Shown: in pieces, positions 54,801 to 64,000 of the stretch
Layout of the letters: each line of letters starts with the position of its first letter
Position numbering within the stretch: position 1 is the stretch's first letter
Origin: Blastobasis lacticolella
Taxonomy: Eukaryota; Arthropoda; Insecta; Lepidoptera; Blastobasidae
Assembly: GCA_905147135.1 (NCBI GenBank)
Contig: LR990060.1
Location: 3,364,001-3,428,000, forward strand
Reading direction: 5' to 3'
DNA length: 64,000 bases
Program-made: the position numbers and the translations under genes
Notes under the pieces: model-generated
Database searches by the model: none
Seen by the model: only the letters and a program-made list of their open reading frames with translations
What the model was told of the DNA's origin: nothing

Positions 54801-55079
54801 CTGTCACCGATCATCTAACTCAGTTGGCAACTGAAATTGATATTAGATAATTCTACACTACGTCAACATCGTAGGCCACTGGCTTTAGCGTCTACCAAAT
54901 TAGAGAAGTGTAAGATTATTTTATGTCCAATTCAGTTGTCCCCCCGTAAAGCCCCGGTTGGGTTCAGACCTGCGTGCGATTTGACAAGAAAGCTAATATA
55001 ATCTGAAGAGACACTCCACGTACGTATAGTGTTCCAGTATTTCTATACTAGGCAACGTTTATGTTTTTTTTATAAAGAC

Positions 55080-55620
55080 AAGCATTTGACCGCCATCTCA
55101 TCTGTTGGCAAATGACGATGCGGCCGAAGATAAAGCATGCCTGTCTTGGAACAGACTATTCACTCTAGCCTTGAAGGCATCCAGATTATATTTATCAGGG
55201 AACACACTCGCAGGCAACGCGTTAAATTCCTTGGCCGTACGCATTATAAAGGTCAAGCCTAAGCGGTTCTTACGGATAGCTGCAAGATCCACGACATAAG
55301 GATGAAGCGCTCGCTCGAATCGCATCTCCCGATGGCGGAAAGGGGCCGGCGGAATGAGGTCGTGCAGCTGCTTCGCACACTTTCCGAAATGTGACCTGTA
55401 GAAGACCGACAGACGCGCAACCCTACGCCGATGTTCGAGGCTCTGCAGCCTAGCTTCAATCAACCGCGGGTCACAAATTATCTTCTTTGCACGTTTTTTC
55501 AACGAATCCAAAGCCGTCAGTTGATATTTGGCTGATCCATCCCAGAGGTGGTTGTACTCCATGCAGGATCGCACTTGTACTTGATATAACTGAGGCAACT
55601 GCTTTGAAGTGAATTACCAC
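55080..55620 (-). mobile_element. CR1/Jockey-like LINE C-terminus
   Basis: A 166-codon frame (55598 to 55098): QVRSCMEYNHLWDGSAKYQL, CDPRLIEARLQSLEHRR, HFGKCAKQLHDLIPPAPF, HPYVVDLAAIRKNR, VFPDKYNLDAFKARVN. It is an open frame, 5'-truncated at ~55610. Confidence 0.87.
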
Positions 55621-55714
55621 CGAACCTTCGAGAGGACACCTAGCTTTTTTTTTCTTGGTCTACCAAGTCAAAGGCACGGGACAGGTATAAAAATACGGCC
55701 GTGACGTGTTTTTT

Positions 55715-56030
55715 TTTACATTAGACAAGACAGGCATTTGACCACCATCTCACCTGTTGGTAAGTGACGATGCGGCCGAAGATGAAGCATGCCCGTCTTG
55801 GAACAGCTTATTTACTATAATCCAGATTCTATTGAACAAGGAACACACTCGCAGGCAACGCGTGTTTCCTCACCTCTTGATGGCGCAGCACGATGCATTT
55901 AATCTGGATGTCTTTAAGGCTATAGTGAATACGCTTTTCCAAGACGGGCATGCTCCAGCTTCGGCCGCATCGTCACTTACCAACAGGTGAAATGGCGGTT
56001 AAATGCCTGTCTTATCTAATATAAATTAAA
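55715..56030. repeat. Head-to-head LINE tails (inverted pair)
   Basis: 55715-55860 is the tail in reverse (cttaccaacaggtg inverse, gatgcggccgaagatgaagc). 55880-56025 is the same tail forward (gacgggcatgctccagcttc to cctgtcttatctaatat). The two form a foldback. Confidence 0.75.
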
Positions 56031-56084
56031 AGTTTTTTTCGTGTCTTACGGTAGGTCGGTATTCTGCAAACCGTGTGCTGCATC

Positions 56085-56225
56085 ACACTGGTGTAGTTTT
56101 TTTATTCTACGCAGTGTCAAACGAGCAGACAGCGCACCTGATGGTAAGCGGTAACTGTCGCCCATAACATCTACGATTAATACATTTAGGTCGCAGGTAA
56201 AAAAAATGCAGAACCGCATCTTTTT
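56085..56225 (-). repeat. Dispersed repeat, third copy of the 3435 family
   Basis: cgagcagacagcgcacctga, cataacatctacgattaata and aaatgcagaaccgcatc in order. Confidence 0.6.
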
Positions 56226-56384
56226 TCTCGTTAATTCATCTGTTCTTTATATTTCTTGCTAGGTTTTAGGTTCGTCTATACTGTACATAACAATTAAAAT
56301 TCGATTTTCCTTAGTTATGGTATACTTATCTCTAAAATGATTTGATTTCCTAGGTGTACCTTGAACAGAAAACATTTGCGGAAC

Positions 56385-56650
56385 ACTGCGGTAGGCAAAC
56401 AGACAAGTAGGCCATCTGATGGAAAGTGATAAGCGCTGCCTATACCTAAATAAATGTATATTTTCTTTTTACAAATTTCATTAAAACGTTATACTGTGAT
56501 ATAAACGTTAGCAGCACTAGGGGTGTCGTTAATGCGTTGCCCACCTTTATAACACGTTGCTCTGGCATCAAAAGGGCAAATGACCCTCCACTGCCAAAGC
56601 CATGGTACCTCAAATCCCTACCCCATGGAGCATTCGAAACCTTACTTATC
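56385..56650 (-). repeat. LINE tail remnants
   Basis: Reverse tail: ggccatctgatggaaagtg, then gttgcccacctttataacac and ccactgccaaagccatgg, the composite also at 5040 and 30955. Confidence 0.55.
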
Positions 56651-56654
56651 GGAA

Positions 56655-57420
56655 GGAACATAATATTGTATAAAATAGTATTATTTGGCTGCGGTAGCTT
56701 CCCCGCCTCCACCTGTAAGGTAAGGATACTCTGCTATGCCCTATGAGATTATGGGATCCCCTCAACTAATGGATGTGTCTCATGTCTAACACTGGACTTC
56801 GGAAGTAGGTAAAACTAAGCTTTAATACAGGTGTCACAGTACAAACTAGTGGTTAACAGAGGTACTTCCTTCAACAAGGAACCCTGTCCTGTATTTTCCC
56901 TTCACAATACCTTGTTGGATTTTGAAATGTGTCACAATTATTGCTAATAATATCGGTTACCTATCATTTTTTTAATGTTCACCAGTAGGCAAACCTGCCA
57001 CCTGAAGAATAGTGGTCACCGATTCCAAGAGACCTTGTTTCCTTATTGAGTTAGCAATATCTATGTGGCACTTTTTCTAGCTTGTCCCGTGCGAGAGCAC
57101 ACTTGTGCTTGTGGTAAAGTTCTGGGTTCCACCACTTCTTCATTATCTACTTCCTCATTCGGGCAGCTTCGATTCGAATGGGATCACTCTTATCGAAACT
57201 ATCTCTTATAAACAATTAGTGAAAAGTGAGCACATGGCAGTCATCTGTGGCCTGCGTCCATGCCGTGCGCTGATTTTCTAATCCATTCCGGTTTAAATTT
57301 TACTATTAAAATAGGTCTGTTTTTTTATTTAAAAATTAATGCGTTATAAATTTTAGATACTATCTACAAATTACTTATAACTTAGGTCAAATTTTTATAG
57401 AACATAACTATTATTATATG
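56655..57420. other. No feature recognised
   Basis: Intergenic DNA. One more LINE-tail-like phrase at ~56990 (cacctgaagaatagtggtcacc). Confidence 0.4.
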
Positions 57421-57423
57421 CAT

Positions 57424-57672
57424 GACGACCTGAGTGGTTCAATGGTCAACATGCCATGCAAATGGTCTGCCACGCAAGAGGTCCCGGGTTCGATTCCCGG
57501 CCGCGCAGAAATTGAAATGATGAATTTTAATTTCTGTTACGGGTCTGGGTGTTCTATGTATAATAAGTATGTATTTAAAAAAGTATTTAAGTAGTATATC
57601 AGTTATCTAGCACCCATAGTACAAGCTTTGCTTAGTTTGGGGCTAGATGGCGCTGTGTGAATTTGTCCACGA
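57424..57672 (+). mobile_element. SINE family 2, full-length reference copy
   Basis: The tRNA-derived head has cctgagtggttcaatggtc and box B-like gggttcgattccc at ~57486. The body has tgaattttaatttctgttac, and the 3' end is ggggctagatggcgctgtg. Confidence 0.88.
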
Positions 57673-57899
57673 ATATTTATTATTAGTATTATTATTTATT
57701 ATTCACTTAACTATCGGCAAACAGATCGCAGTCTGGTACCTCACGCAGTAATTTATTAAGTTGTATGCGTGCTCTTACCAACGGATGTTAACTAACTTCA
57801 CTCGAATCAGTACTAGATATGTGTGATTAATAATGTCATTTAGTATCGGCGGCTTGTTAGTACCTTTTTACGCCACATTAGTTTTATTTTTACGCTATA

Positions 57900-58190
57900 T
57901 ATTAGTATATATTTCGATAATGTCCCGGTTGTGCTCTCGCACACGAGGGCCCAGGGTCCGCCTTGACCATGATCTAGGATTTCGCAGATCATATATTTAT
58001 AGTGGAGCGACTGTCATCTGACCTCCGAGACCCTGCTACCAGGGGAACCTAACCAGATTGGATCATGGTGACATATTCAGTCGCCTAAATGTGGAGGTTT
58101 CATCACGATGTTTTCCCTCACCGTAAGAGCATCAGTTAGTATTCAACTAATGTACGTAACTCAGAAAAGAGTCATTGGTATCTTGAGGGA
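57900..58190 (-). mobile_element. SINE family 1, headless
   Basis: Reverse copy from gataatgtcccggttgtgct to cagaaaagagtcattggta. Confidence 0.82.
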
Positions 58191-58199
58191 AAATATTGG

Positions 58200-59110
58200 A
58201 TTCCGAAAATGAGCATTCCTTTTGAACTCTCTAGTCAATAATACGTTCGAACAGCTTCATTTTGTGGCTCAAAATGTAAATACCTTGATAGTTGCCGGAC
58301 TCCTGCACACTGCTTTTTCTTTATAGATTGGCGTAATTATTTTACGCGCCACGTGTCGGATATAAGCCTCGTAACTACGATCCTGTTTATAATTAAATTT
58401 CCAATTCAATGTATATACTTAATATAATATCCAATAAAATAAATTAAATTTCATGTTTTAAACATCAAGATTTGATATTACTCTGTATTATAAATAGCTC
58501 AGTGAGCAAGAGTACGCCCCGAGTGGCTAATGTTTTCCAGGTAAGAAACTCAATGGCTATTCCATCATGACTAAGAGATTTCCCCACCTCATCAGGGATA
58601 ATAAAGCTATCATGCCATATCATGGTTGTGGTGGTAGCACGTAGTTCTTGCCCTCGTTAGACATTCTTTGGAAAGACATCACCAACGCTCTTTAATAGAG
58701 TTTGCACTTGTGCGCAACGCCGTCCGTGCCTTTTATGGTAACACACTTAATCACATGTAAACTGGCACGATTCCGCGACTTTACCAGCTTGTAGACGAGC
58801 TTCTGCCCCTCCACAGTTTCTAATGCATCGTAGAGCGGAACCAGCTGGGCCGACCGCGTTTTGGTCACCGTCATTTTAGCAATTGATCCTAAGTACATTT
58901 CCTTGTAGTCCCCGACTGCTTCCTGCATCTCACTATTCCACTATCCCGTGTCCTTGTCAATTTTTGGGCCCCCTTTCGAAATGCCGAGTACTGTTCGTCC
59001 GAGTTTGAGGATGGACCTCTGGTCTAGCTTTTGCTTTTCAAAGTCCACCACTTTATAGACGGTTTCTTTATTGTCAATAGTCTTGCATTTGACCTCAACT
59101 CACTTGATGG
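58200..59110 (-). mobile_element. LINE interdomain region (between endonuclease and RT)
   Basis: The minus strand at 58928-58692 reads LVPLYDALETVEGQKLVYKL and SRNRASLHVIKCVTIKGTDG, typical of the linker between endonuclease and RT in RTE/Proto2-like elements. Flanking sequence is consistent but broken by stops. Confidence 0.65.
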
Positions 59111-59319
59111 AAAGCAATGATAGATGGTTCACAAAATTCTGCCGTCGCCGATATAGCGTTATCAACAAAGAACATTCTTTAAAATATTGATGCCATGTTG
59201 GACGTCAAATTAAAGGGTTTAATTAGCACATGTACAATTTTAGCTGTAAGTAATTAGTAATTAAGTAGTTGCTTTGCTTGTATAAACTCAGAAAAATCAA
59301 AATAAAAGTTTGATTACTA

Positions 59320-59551
59320 AAACCCGACTACGAAAAATGCCGCTGAAAAATACGAAACAAGAAAACATTCTTTAGTAAAGCATCCAAAATGTTTGGAGGA
59401 TAACCATGGTTGCTTGCCTTTGGAAGATCGACTGCAAAACCTAGGGCAAGATGGCATGCGACTACGGTTATCTTCTAAACATCCGAATTCTTTACTGAAA
59501 AATGTTTTCTTGTTTCGTACTTTTCAGAGGCATTTTTCGTAGTCGGGTTTG
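59320..59551. repeat. MITE, ~232 bp
   Basis: Ends aacccgactacgaaaaatgc and its inverse. The arms are ~85 bp with a few mismatches and indels, and the loop is ~60 bp. Confidence 0.85.
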
Positions 59552-59559
59552 AAACATTA

Positions 59560-60050
59560 AACTTTTTTTTTAAATACAATATTAAAATAAAAAAGAATTT
59601 TCCCCAACATATTTGTTTTTCTCGGTTACGGTTACTTATGGGCCAGCCTTCGTACAATTGCAGACTTAATGCTTCATATCTACCAATTAACCACAACAAC
59701 AATAGTTAAAAATTTCAAGGCAAGTGCACCAAAAAGGTAAAAGAGAAGAAAATAGACTAAAATTAAGTAAAAATAACGACAACGCCGCCAGCTTTCTAGG
59801 AAAACTCCCAATTGGCAGCGATTGGAATCTTTTTATTGTGTGATTTTTTGTTTTGTTGTTGTATTTATATTTCAATCAAGTAGGTAACTAGTTTAAATTT
59901 TGTAAGTATTGTATAATTAGTATATAAGACATGTTTAAAAAAAAAAAGAATTAACGTAGGCTCTGTGGGTTTCTTGCCGTTTCTTTTCCCCACGGAGAAC
60001 CACCTTGGAAGCGGCGTTAATTTTCCTACCTCTCCCACACATGGTGTCTC
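59560..60050. other. No feature recognised
   Basis: A/T-rich. Short minus-strand frame with a Phe/Leu-rich run, not supported as a gene. Confidence 0.4.
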
Positions 60051-60059
60051 CTGTCTGCG

Positions 60060-60285
60060 CTAGGGTAGGGTAGTAGTTAGAGTAGGGGTAGGGTAGGGTA
60101 GGGTAGGAGTAAGACAGCGGTAAGGTAGTATAGGGTTGGGTAGGGGTAAGATAGTGGTAGGGTCGGGGTAAGATAGTGGTAGGGTAGGGGTAAGGTAGTG
60201 GTAGGGTAGGGTTAAGGCAATGGTAGGATAGGGTAGGGGTAAGGTAGCGATAGGGAAGGGATAGGATAGAGTAGGGTGGTAGCGA
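60060..60285 (+). repeat. Degenerate (GGGTA)n/(GGTAGG)n array
   Basis: About 225 bp of irregular gggtaggggtaagg units. It adjoins the LINE-like 5' end at 60290, where it would lie downstream of the ORF1 start on the minus strand. Confidence 0.88.
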
Positions 60286-60289
60286 CTAC

Positions 60290-60690
60290 CTACCACATAC
60301 AGCATATGTGATGCACGCTCACTTAGAAGTCTGTCTGGCGGTGGCGTGGGGGCCGGGTCGCTCTTTTCTCTCAAATATAGTTGAATTGGACGATGGCTGG
60401 GCCCTGCGTTATACTCGTGAACGGGTGCTGCCTTGGTGGACTGGCTTACTCTTGCTGTAGTTTTAGGTGGTTTTTTCTTAATTATACTAGACATACCTAT
60501 ATAATATAATATAGCGTTCCGGCTCTGCCTGGCATTGTTGAGCACGGTTCGGTTGGCGAGGGATACGTTTATCTACGGCCATAGGGCGGTCAGCGTGTCA
60601 CTGTGTGTTTCCTTCCTACTTTCCTATCCCCCTCCTTTTTGACGATTGAAAGAGATATTTATTGTCCTAATCAATAAAGAAATTTTGAAT
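60290..60690 (-). mobile_element. LINE-like 5' end with ORF1 start
   Basis: The minus strand has the 5' leader (tttcaatcgtcaaaaaggag) and then an ATG at ~60494 opening MSSIIKKKPPKTTARVSQST, SHRPIQLYLREKSD and SERASHMLYV. It then runs into the GGGTA array, which makes the Tyr/Pro/Leu-rich repeat of the apparent ORF an artefact. Same family as 35225-35570. Confidence 0.6.
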
Positions 60691-60694
60691 TATC

Positions 60695-61200
60695 ATTTAA
60701 TGTCTTAACAAATTGTAATACATTATCATGTCATACTTAAAATATTTCTAATATTCACACCAAACATCACGATTGATCACTGCTATTTCCAAATCTTCCT
60801 GGAAGTTATGGCTAGACCTGATGTGGACGAGGTTATGGGCGATTGCACTTTCAGGTAAAACAGTAATAGGTTTAACACAATTTGTAATGAATAAACCATT
60901 TTAATTCCTGGCTCAGTGGGGCATTTGGTTTTGTTTGAGGATAAACGGCCGTTGGTAACCCCGTTACCGCATACGAAGGCAGCGTATAATTTCGCCACAT
61001 AATATAAATACAGGATATTTAATATTTTGCTTGCATTATAAGGATAGATTTCCTATGGTGAGGACCAATATTAGGTGCTGCCTATGTGGTCGATTTCAGT
61101 TCCTAATCGTCTACTATATTAGGCAGGCGACGTTATATTTTAAGTAAATTAATAGTGACACTATAATTATTAGTGAAGTTAAAGGAAGAAGAAATTATTT
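60695..61200. other. Intergenic DNA upstream of the protease gene
   Basis: No coding exon recognised. A plus-strand frame with ARPDVDEVMGDCTF at ~60810 has no recognised homologue. Confidence 0.4.
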
Positions 61201-61209
61201 TTGTAATAA

Positions 61210-61240
61210 TATAACACACAGTGTGCCCTACATATCAGTT
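61210..61240 (+). promoter_or_regulatory. Protease core promoter
   Basis: TATAA at 61210-61214 and an arthropod-type initiator ATCAGTT at 61234-61240, ~27 nt apart. The predicted leader to the ATG at 61266 is ~29 nt. Confidence 0.5.
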
Positions 61241-61265
61241 GTGAAAGATTTGTGTCGTGTTGAAA

Positions 61266-61344
61266 ATGGAGAAGCTTCTCGTGTTTGTGTGTGTAATTTT
61301 GTGTGTGCAGGCGATCCCTATACCCATTTTGGATGCCACTAACG
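61266..61344 (+). CDS. Protease exon 1 (signal peptide)
   Basis: 79 nt, phase 1 out. Donor acg|gttggt is weak but is the only one keeping phase with exon 2. Confidence 0.8.
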
Positions 61345-63685
61345 GTTGGTACTATTTCAAATTTCATTATTTCTTACCATTTTGTAAGTGGTCGAGTTCT
61401 TTGACCAAAATTGAAAGTGATTTTGGTATTTTCATTAACATTCATTATCATTAGATCTCGTAAAAATATCATCGCAAAAACATGTTACAATCACAATTTA
61501 CAATCAACTCTCAAAATGCTTAATATACTTACTTACCTACCTATAAATTATGATCCAAAACATGTTAATACTTTTTGTAGTACCCAGTACTCAGTAGCAT
61601 ACTAACAATGCCTTCAACTTTGTCTATTCAGAAAACCAGTGCGGCGTTGAAGCAAGTCCGAACCCCATCCATCGCAATCCTTGGCTGGTCTTCTTGGAGT
61701 ACTACAAAGATGGCGATAGGAAGTACATCCGATGCGGCGCCACCCTCATCGGGATGCGGCATGTCGTGACTGCTGCACACTGTGTTCCCAGCGCTGTGTT
61801 TACTAGGTAATTAGAACTTTATACGTGACTTATCTAGAGCTTGTTATAAGATCTTGATTTGATGTGTTATTGAGTAGAGACTATGATTGGGCAAACCTAT
61901 CGTGGGGTATCCTGTGGCCAGATCTAAATACTCGGATTGTGGTTGCAAAATACTGAGGATCAGTCTACGCGGCTTGGAGGTCAATGTCCCAGAGAACTGC
62001 GATACGACGGGCTGGTTCTGATAGGACACTTATAGCAACAAACTAGAAGTGTCCATCATCTATACCTTTTTGACGTTTAGGGACTATTTCTTGAGTTGTC
62101 TTTTCATCTATACTAAAGACTATGTTTCACTCGTCATACACGGGTATTCCTTAAAAAACAAAGGTGAAAAGGTATTGCAAAATTCAATTAAAGCCAATGA
62201 TATAAATAACCGGCGTAGTCGCTTATCGGAATCACAATATCCCTTAAGCTGCATTTACCTGTTTCTGCTTGATATCGCAAGCAATTATTAAACTGGACCG
62301 GATGGAGTACGCGACGCAGTCACAGTTACGTCAGTGATATGGTGTAACCGTCGTACTTAATTAAATTGCGATAAGTTAAGTTTTATCTTGTTGTTATAGC
62401 GACGTGTAACATTGCAAAGTTGTTACCTATTTTTAATAATTGGTATGTTTGATTCTCTATGTCAAGATAAAAATGACAATATCCGTAGCAGACAATGATA
62501 CTAAGGTCATGAATACAGCTCTTACGACATCGATATCAATCCATCGCTTCTCTGGGCTTCCAGCGGGATTTTGTTTCTGATACCGGCAGGTTTAGACACC
62601 TATTTACCACGTATCCCTCACTATGGCTAGGGGCTTACGCTGCTGCGTAAACCTTTCTCTGAATGTACGAAACCAGCGCAGTGGAGCCTTTTCAATATTA
62701 TCTGTGACATACAAAAGCGTCTCAGAACTAACAAGACATTTCTCCTCTTACAGCTTAACCGCGCGTTTGGGAGAATACGACTTAGCAACTGTAGAAGATT
62801 GTGTGGGAGACGTCTGCGCCGATAGACCCGTGCGCATAAATGTATCCCGCATCACCGTGCCATCAACCTACGACGGGCGGGAAGATGACATTGCTGTCTT
62901 GGAATTGGAAGAGGATGCGCCTTATACCGGTAAGATACAATTTCTTTTTGTACAATAACGAGTATTTGAACTTTGGCAAGGCATTTTCCGTCAGTAAGGA
63001 CTGTTTTCAGGACAAGTTTTGTCAGAAGAAAGTAATCTAAATAAACCCGGATTAAGCATGTGTTTTCGTCTGTCAGGGTCAATCCAAATGACACAATATT
63101 TGCACAATAGCTATTTATCCTTAATTTAGCGTGTTGCGTTATATTTTCACCATAATTAGTTTACTAAATTTAACTTCGATAAGGATTTCGAGAATTACTC
63201 AGTCTCGTTAAGCCAAATTCACAATTAATTTAATTACTTAAAACTTGTATAATTAAATTATATTTATATTTTTTACAGAATATATCCGACCGGTGTGCTT
63301 GCCTGCGGTATCTGCCGGATCTGACGTCACATTTGAAGCCACTGGTTGGGGTGAGGTTGCCTCTACTCATATGTATAGCCGTGTCAGGAAAATCATCCAC
63401 CTCCCAGCGTGGACGAAGCAGAGTTGTCACAATGCGTACAAGAGCCAGACTTTGCCGAAGAAGGTTATATGCGCAGGCGGCGAAGACGGAGTAGACACGT
63501 GTAGGGGAGATTCAGGAGGTCCCCTAGTCTTGCGGACTTCAGAAAACTTTGGGCAACCTCGGGTAGAGCTACATGGGGTCACCAGCTCGGGTAATACACA
63601 TTGCGGTACAGAAGGCTCTCCCGGTATCTACACAAGCGTTCTAGAGCATATGGAGTTTATAGAGGAAGCCATGAGAAAAGATTGA
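61266..63685 (+). CDS. Secreted trypsin-like serine protease (S1A), four exons
   Basis: Exons 61266-61344, 61632-61806, 62754-62929 and 63279-63685 give 278 residues. Introns are in phases 1, 2 and 1. Residues 1-~16 form a signal peptide (MEKLLVFVCVILCVQA). The catalytic triad is His76 (TAAHC), Asp130 (DDIAV) and Ser222 (GDSGGP). Asp216, six before the Ser, with Gly248 and Gly259, predicts cleavage after Lys/Arg. GWG, CLP and CAGG landmarks are in place, and the cysteines fit CLIP-type protease catalytic domains, but there is no CLIP domain. The usual R-IVGG activation site is absent: CGVEASPNPIHR leads directly into NPWLVFLEY, about ten residues shorter than normal. Likely secreted into haemolymph or gut; substrate unknown. 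The in-frame GTG/TTG codons before the ATG were rejected as starts. Confidence 0.9.
61632..61806 (+). CDS. Protease exon 2 (catalytic His)
   Basis: 175 nt, phase 1 in and 2 out. Contains NPWLVFLEYYKDG, RCGATLIG and TAAHCV. Acceptor tctattcag, donor ctag|gtaatt. Confidence 0.92.
62754..62929 (+). CDS. Protease exon 3 (catalytic Asp)
   Basis: 176 nt, phase 2 in and 1 out. Contains RLGEYDLATVEDCVGDVC and YDGREDDIAVLEL. Acceptor ctcttacag, donor accg|gtaaga. Confidence 0.93.
63279..63685 (+). CDS. Protease exon 4 (catalytic Ser, stop)
   Basis: 407 nt, phase 1 in, TGA at 63683-63685. Contains YIRPVCLP, ATGWGEV, VICAGGEDGVDTCRGDSGGP and SPGIYTSVLEHMEFI. Confidence 0.95.
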
Positions 63686-64000
63686 ACTTCAGAGGACGCT
63701 AATTGAAAGGATGAAAAAGTTCTCTCAAGAACCGTCTTAAAGGAAACAGAAGAAAAGATAATTAAGAAACAACGAAGTACTGGAAAGTAGGGTACAAAAA
63801 GAGGAAAGGTGGAAACGTGGAAAGGTTCAAAAGGTGGAAAGCAGAGTACAAAATAGTACAAAACAAACGCATATATATTTCGGTATAAATACAGGTATAA
63901 CATAGTGTTTATGCAGATTAAGAAACTAAACGAAGAGGGTACAAAGACTAAAATTGGGTCAGTTCGACCAAGATCTGACACAAAAAAAAAAAAAGAATGT
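63686..64000 (+). other. Protease 3' UTR, purine-rich
   Basis: Unusually purine-rich, with ggaaaggtggaaa-type units repeated at 63785-63845. No AATAAA before ~63940; tataaata at 63884 is a possible variant signal. Confidence 0.4.

Noticed and set aside
60060..60545. 161-codon frame with a Pro/Leu/Tyr-rich repetitive C-terminus
   Set aside because: Only the first ~75 residues resemble an ORF1 start. The rest is the GGGTA array read through.
62623..62753. In-frame upstream extension of protease exon 3 from a CTG/ATG
   Set aside because: An acceptor (ctcttacag) sits at 62753, and only the spliced version joins exon 2 in phase.

Overview
This is nuclear DNA of an insect, most likely a moth or butterfly. 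It is intron-rich and AT-rich, and it is packed with retroposed fragments of the kinds common in Lepidoptera: RTE-like LINE 3' ends with TGATGA tails, CR1/Jockey-like LINE tails, two tRNA-derived SINE families, a Helitron-like end with a terminal CTAGT, and a short TTAGG-type array. No prokaryotic gene organisation, CRISPR array or rRNA is visible.

Layout. (1) 1-4770 is a repeat graveyard. (2) 4771-29280 (+) holds the 3' eleven coding exons of one large gene. It encodes the C-terminal 475 residues of a missing-in-metastasis (MTSS1/mim, IMD-WH2 family) homologue, ending in a WH2 actin-binding motif. Splice phases agree across all eleven exons. The introns carry many transposons, including a 2.1 kb palindromic Tc1/mariner element, an RT-encoding LINE, SINEs and MITEs. 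(3) 29281-38860 is probable mim 3' UTR followed by intergenic repeats, MITEs and AT-rich DNA. (4) 38864-39414 (-) is a candidate two-exon gene for a small secreted peptide with an unresolved start. (5) 39775-44400 is LINE- and SINE-rich. (6) 45236-45763 (+) is a broken, intronless protein-tyrosine-phosphatase N-terminal region with its own TATA box, cut off by a LINE tail. It most resembles the PTP genes carried by bracoviruses of parasitoid wasps. (7) 45764-60690 is almost entirely nested mobile elements, including the C-terminal half of a LINE with an RLE-type endonuclease. (8) 61210-63685 (+) is a complete four-exon secreted S1A serine protease with trypsin-like specificity.

The two secure genes are unrelated in function: a cytoskeletal scaffold and a secreted protease. 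The most notable items are the PTP relic, the foldback mariner, two mim splice sites with tandem decoy copies that lead into stop codons, iterated palindromic motifs in the mim 3' UTR, and the missing activation-site segment of the protease. All family assignments were made by reading motifs without database searches.
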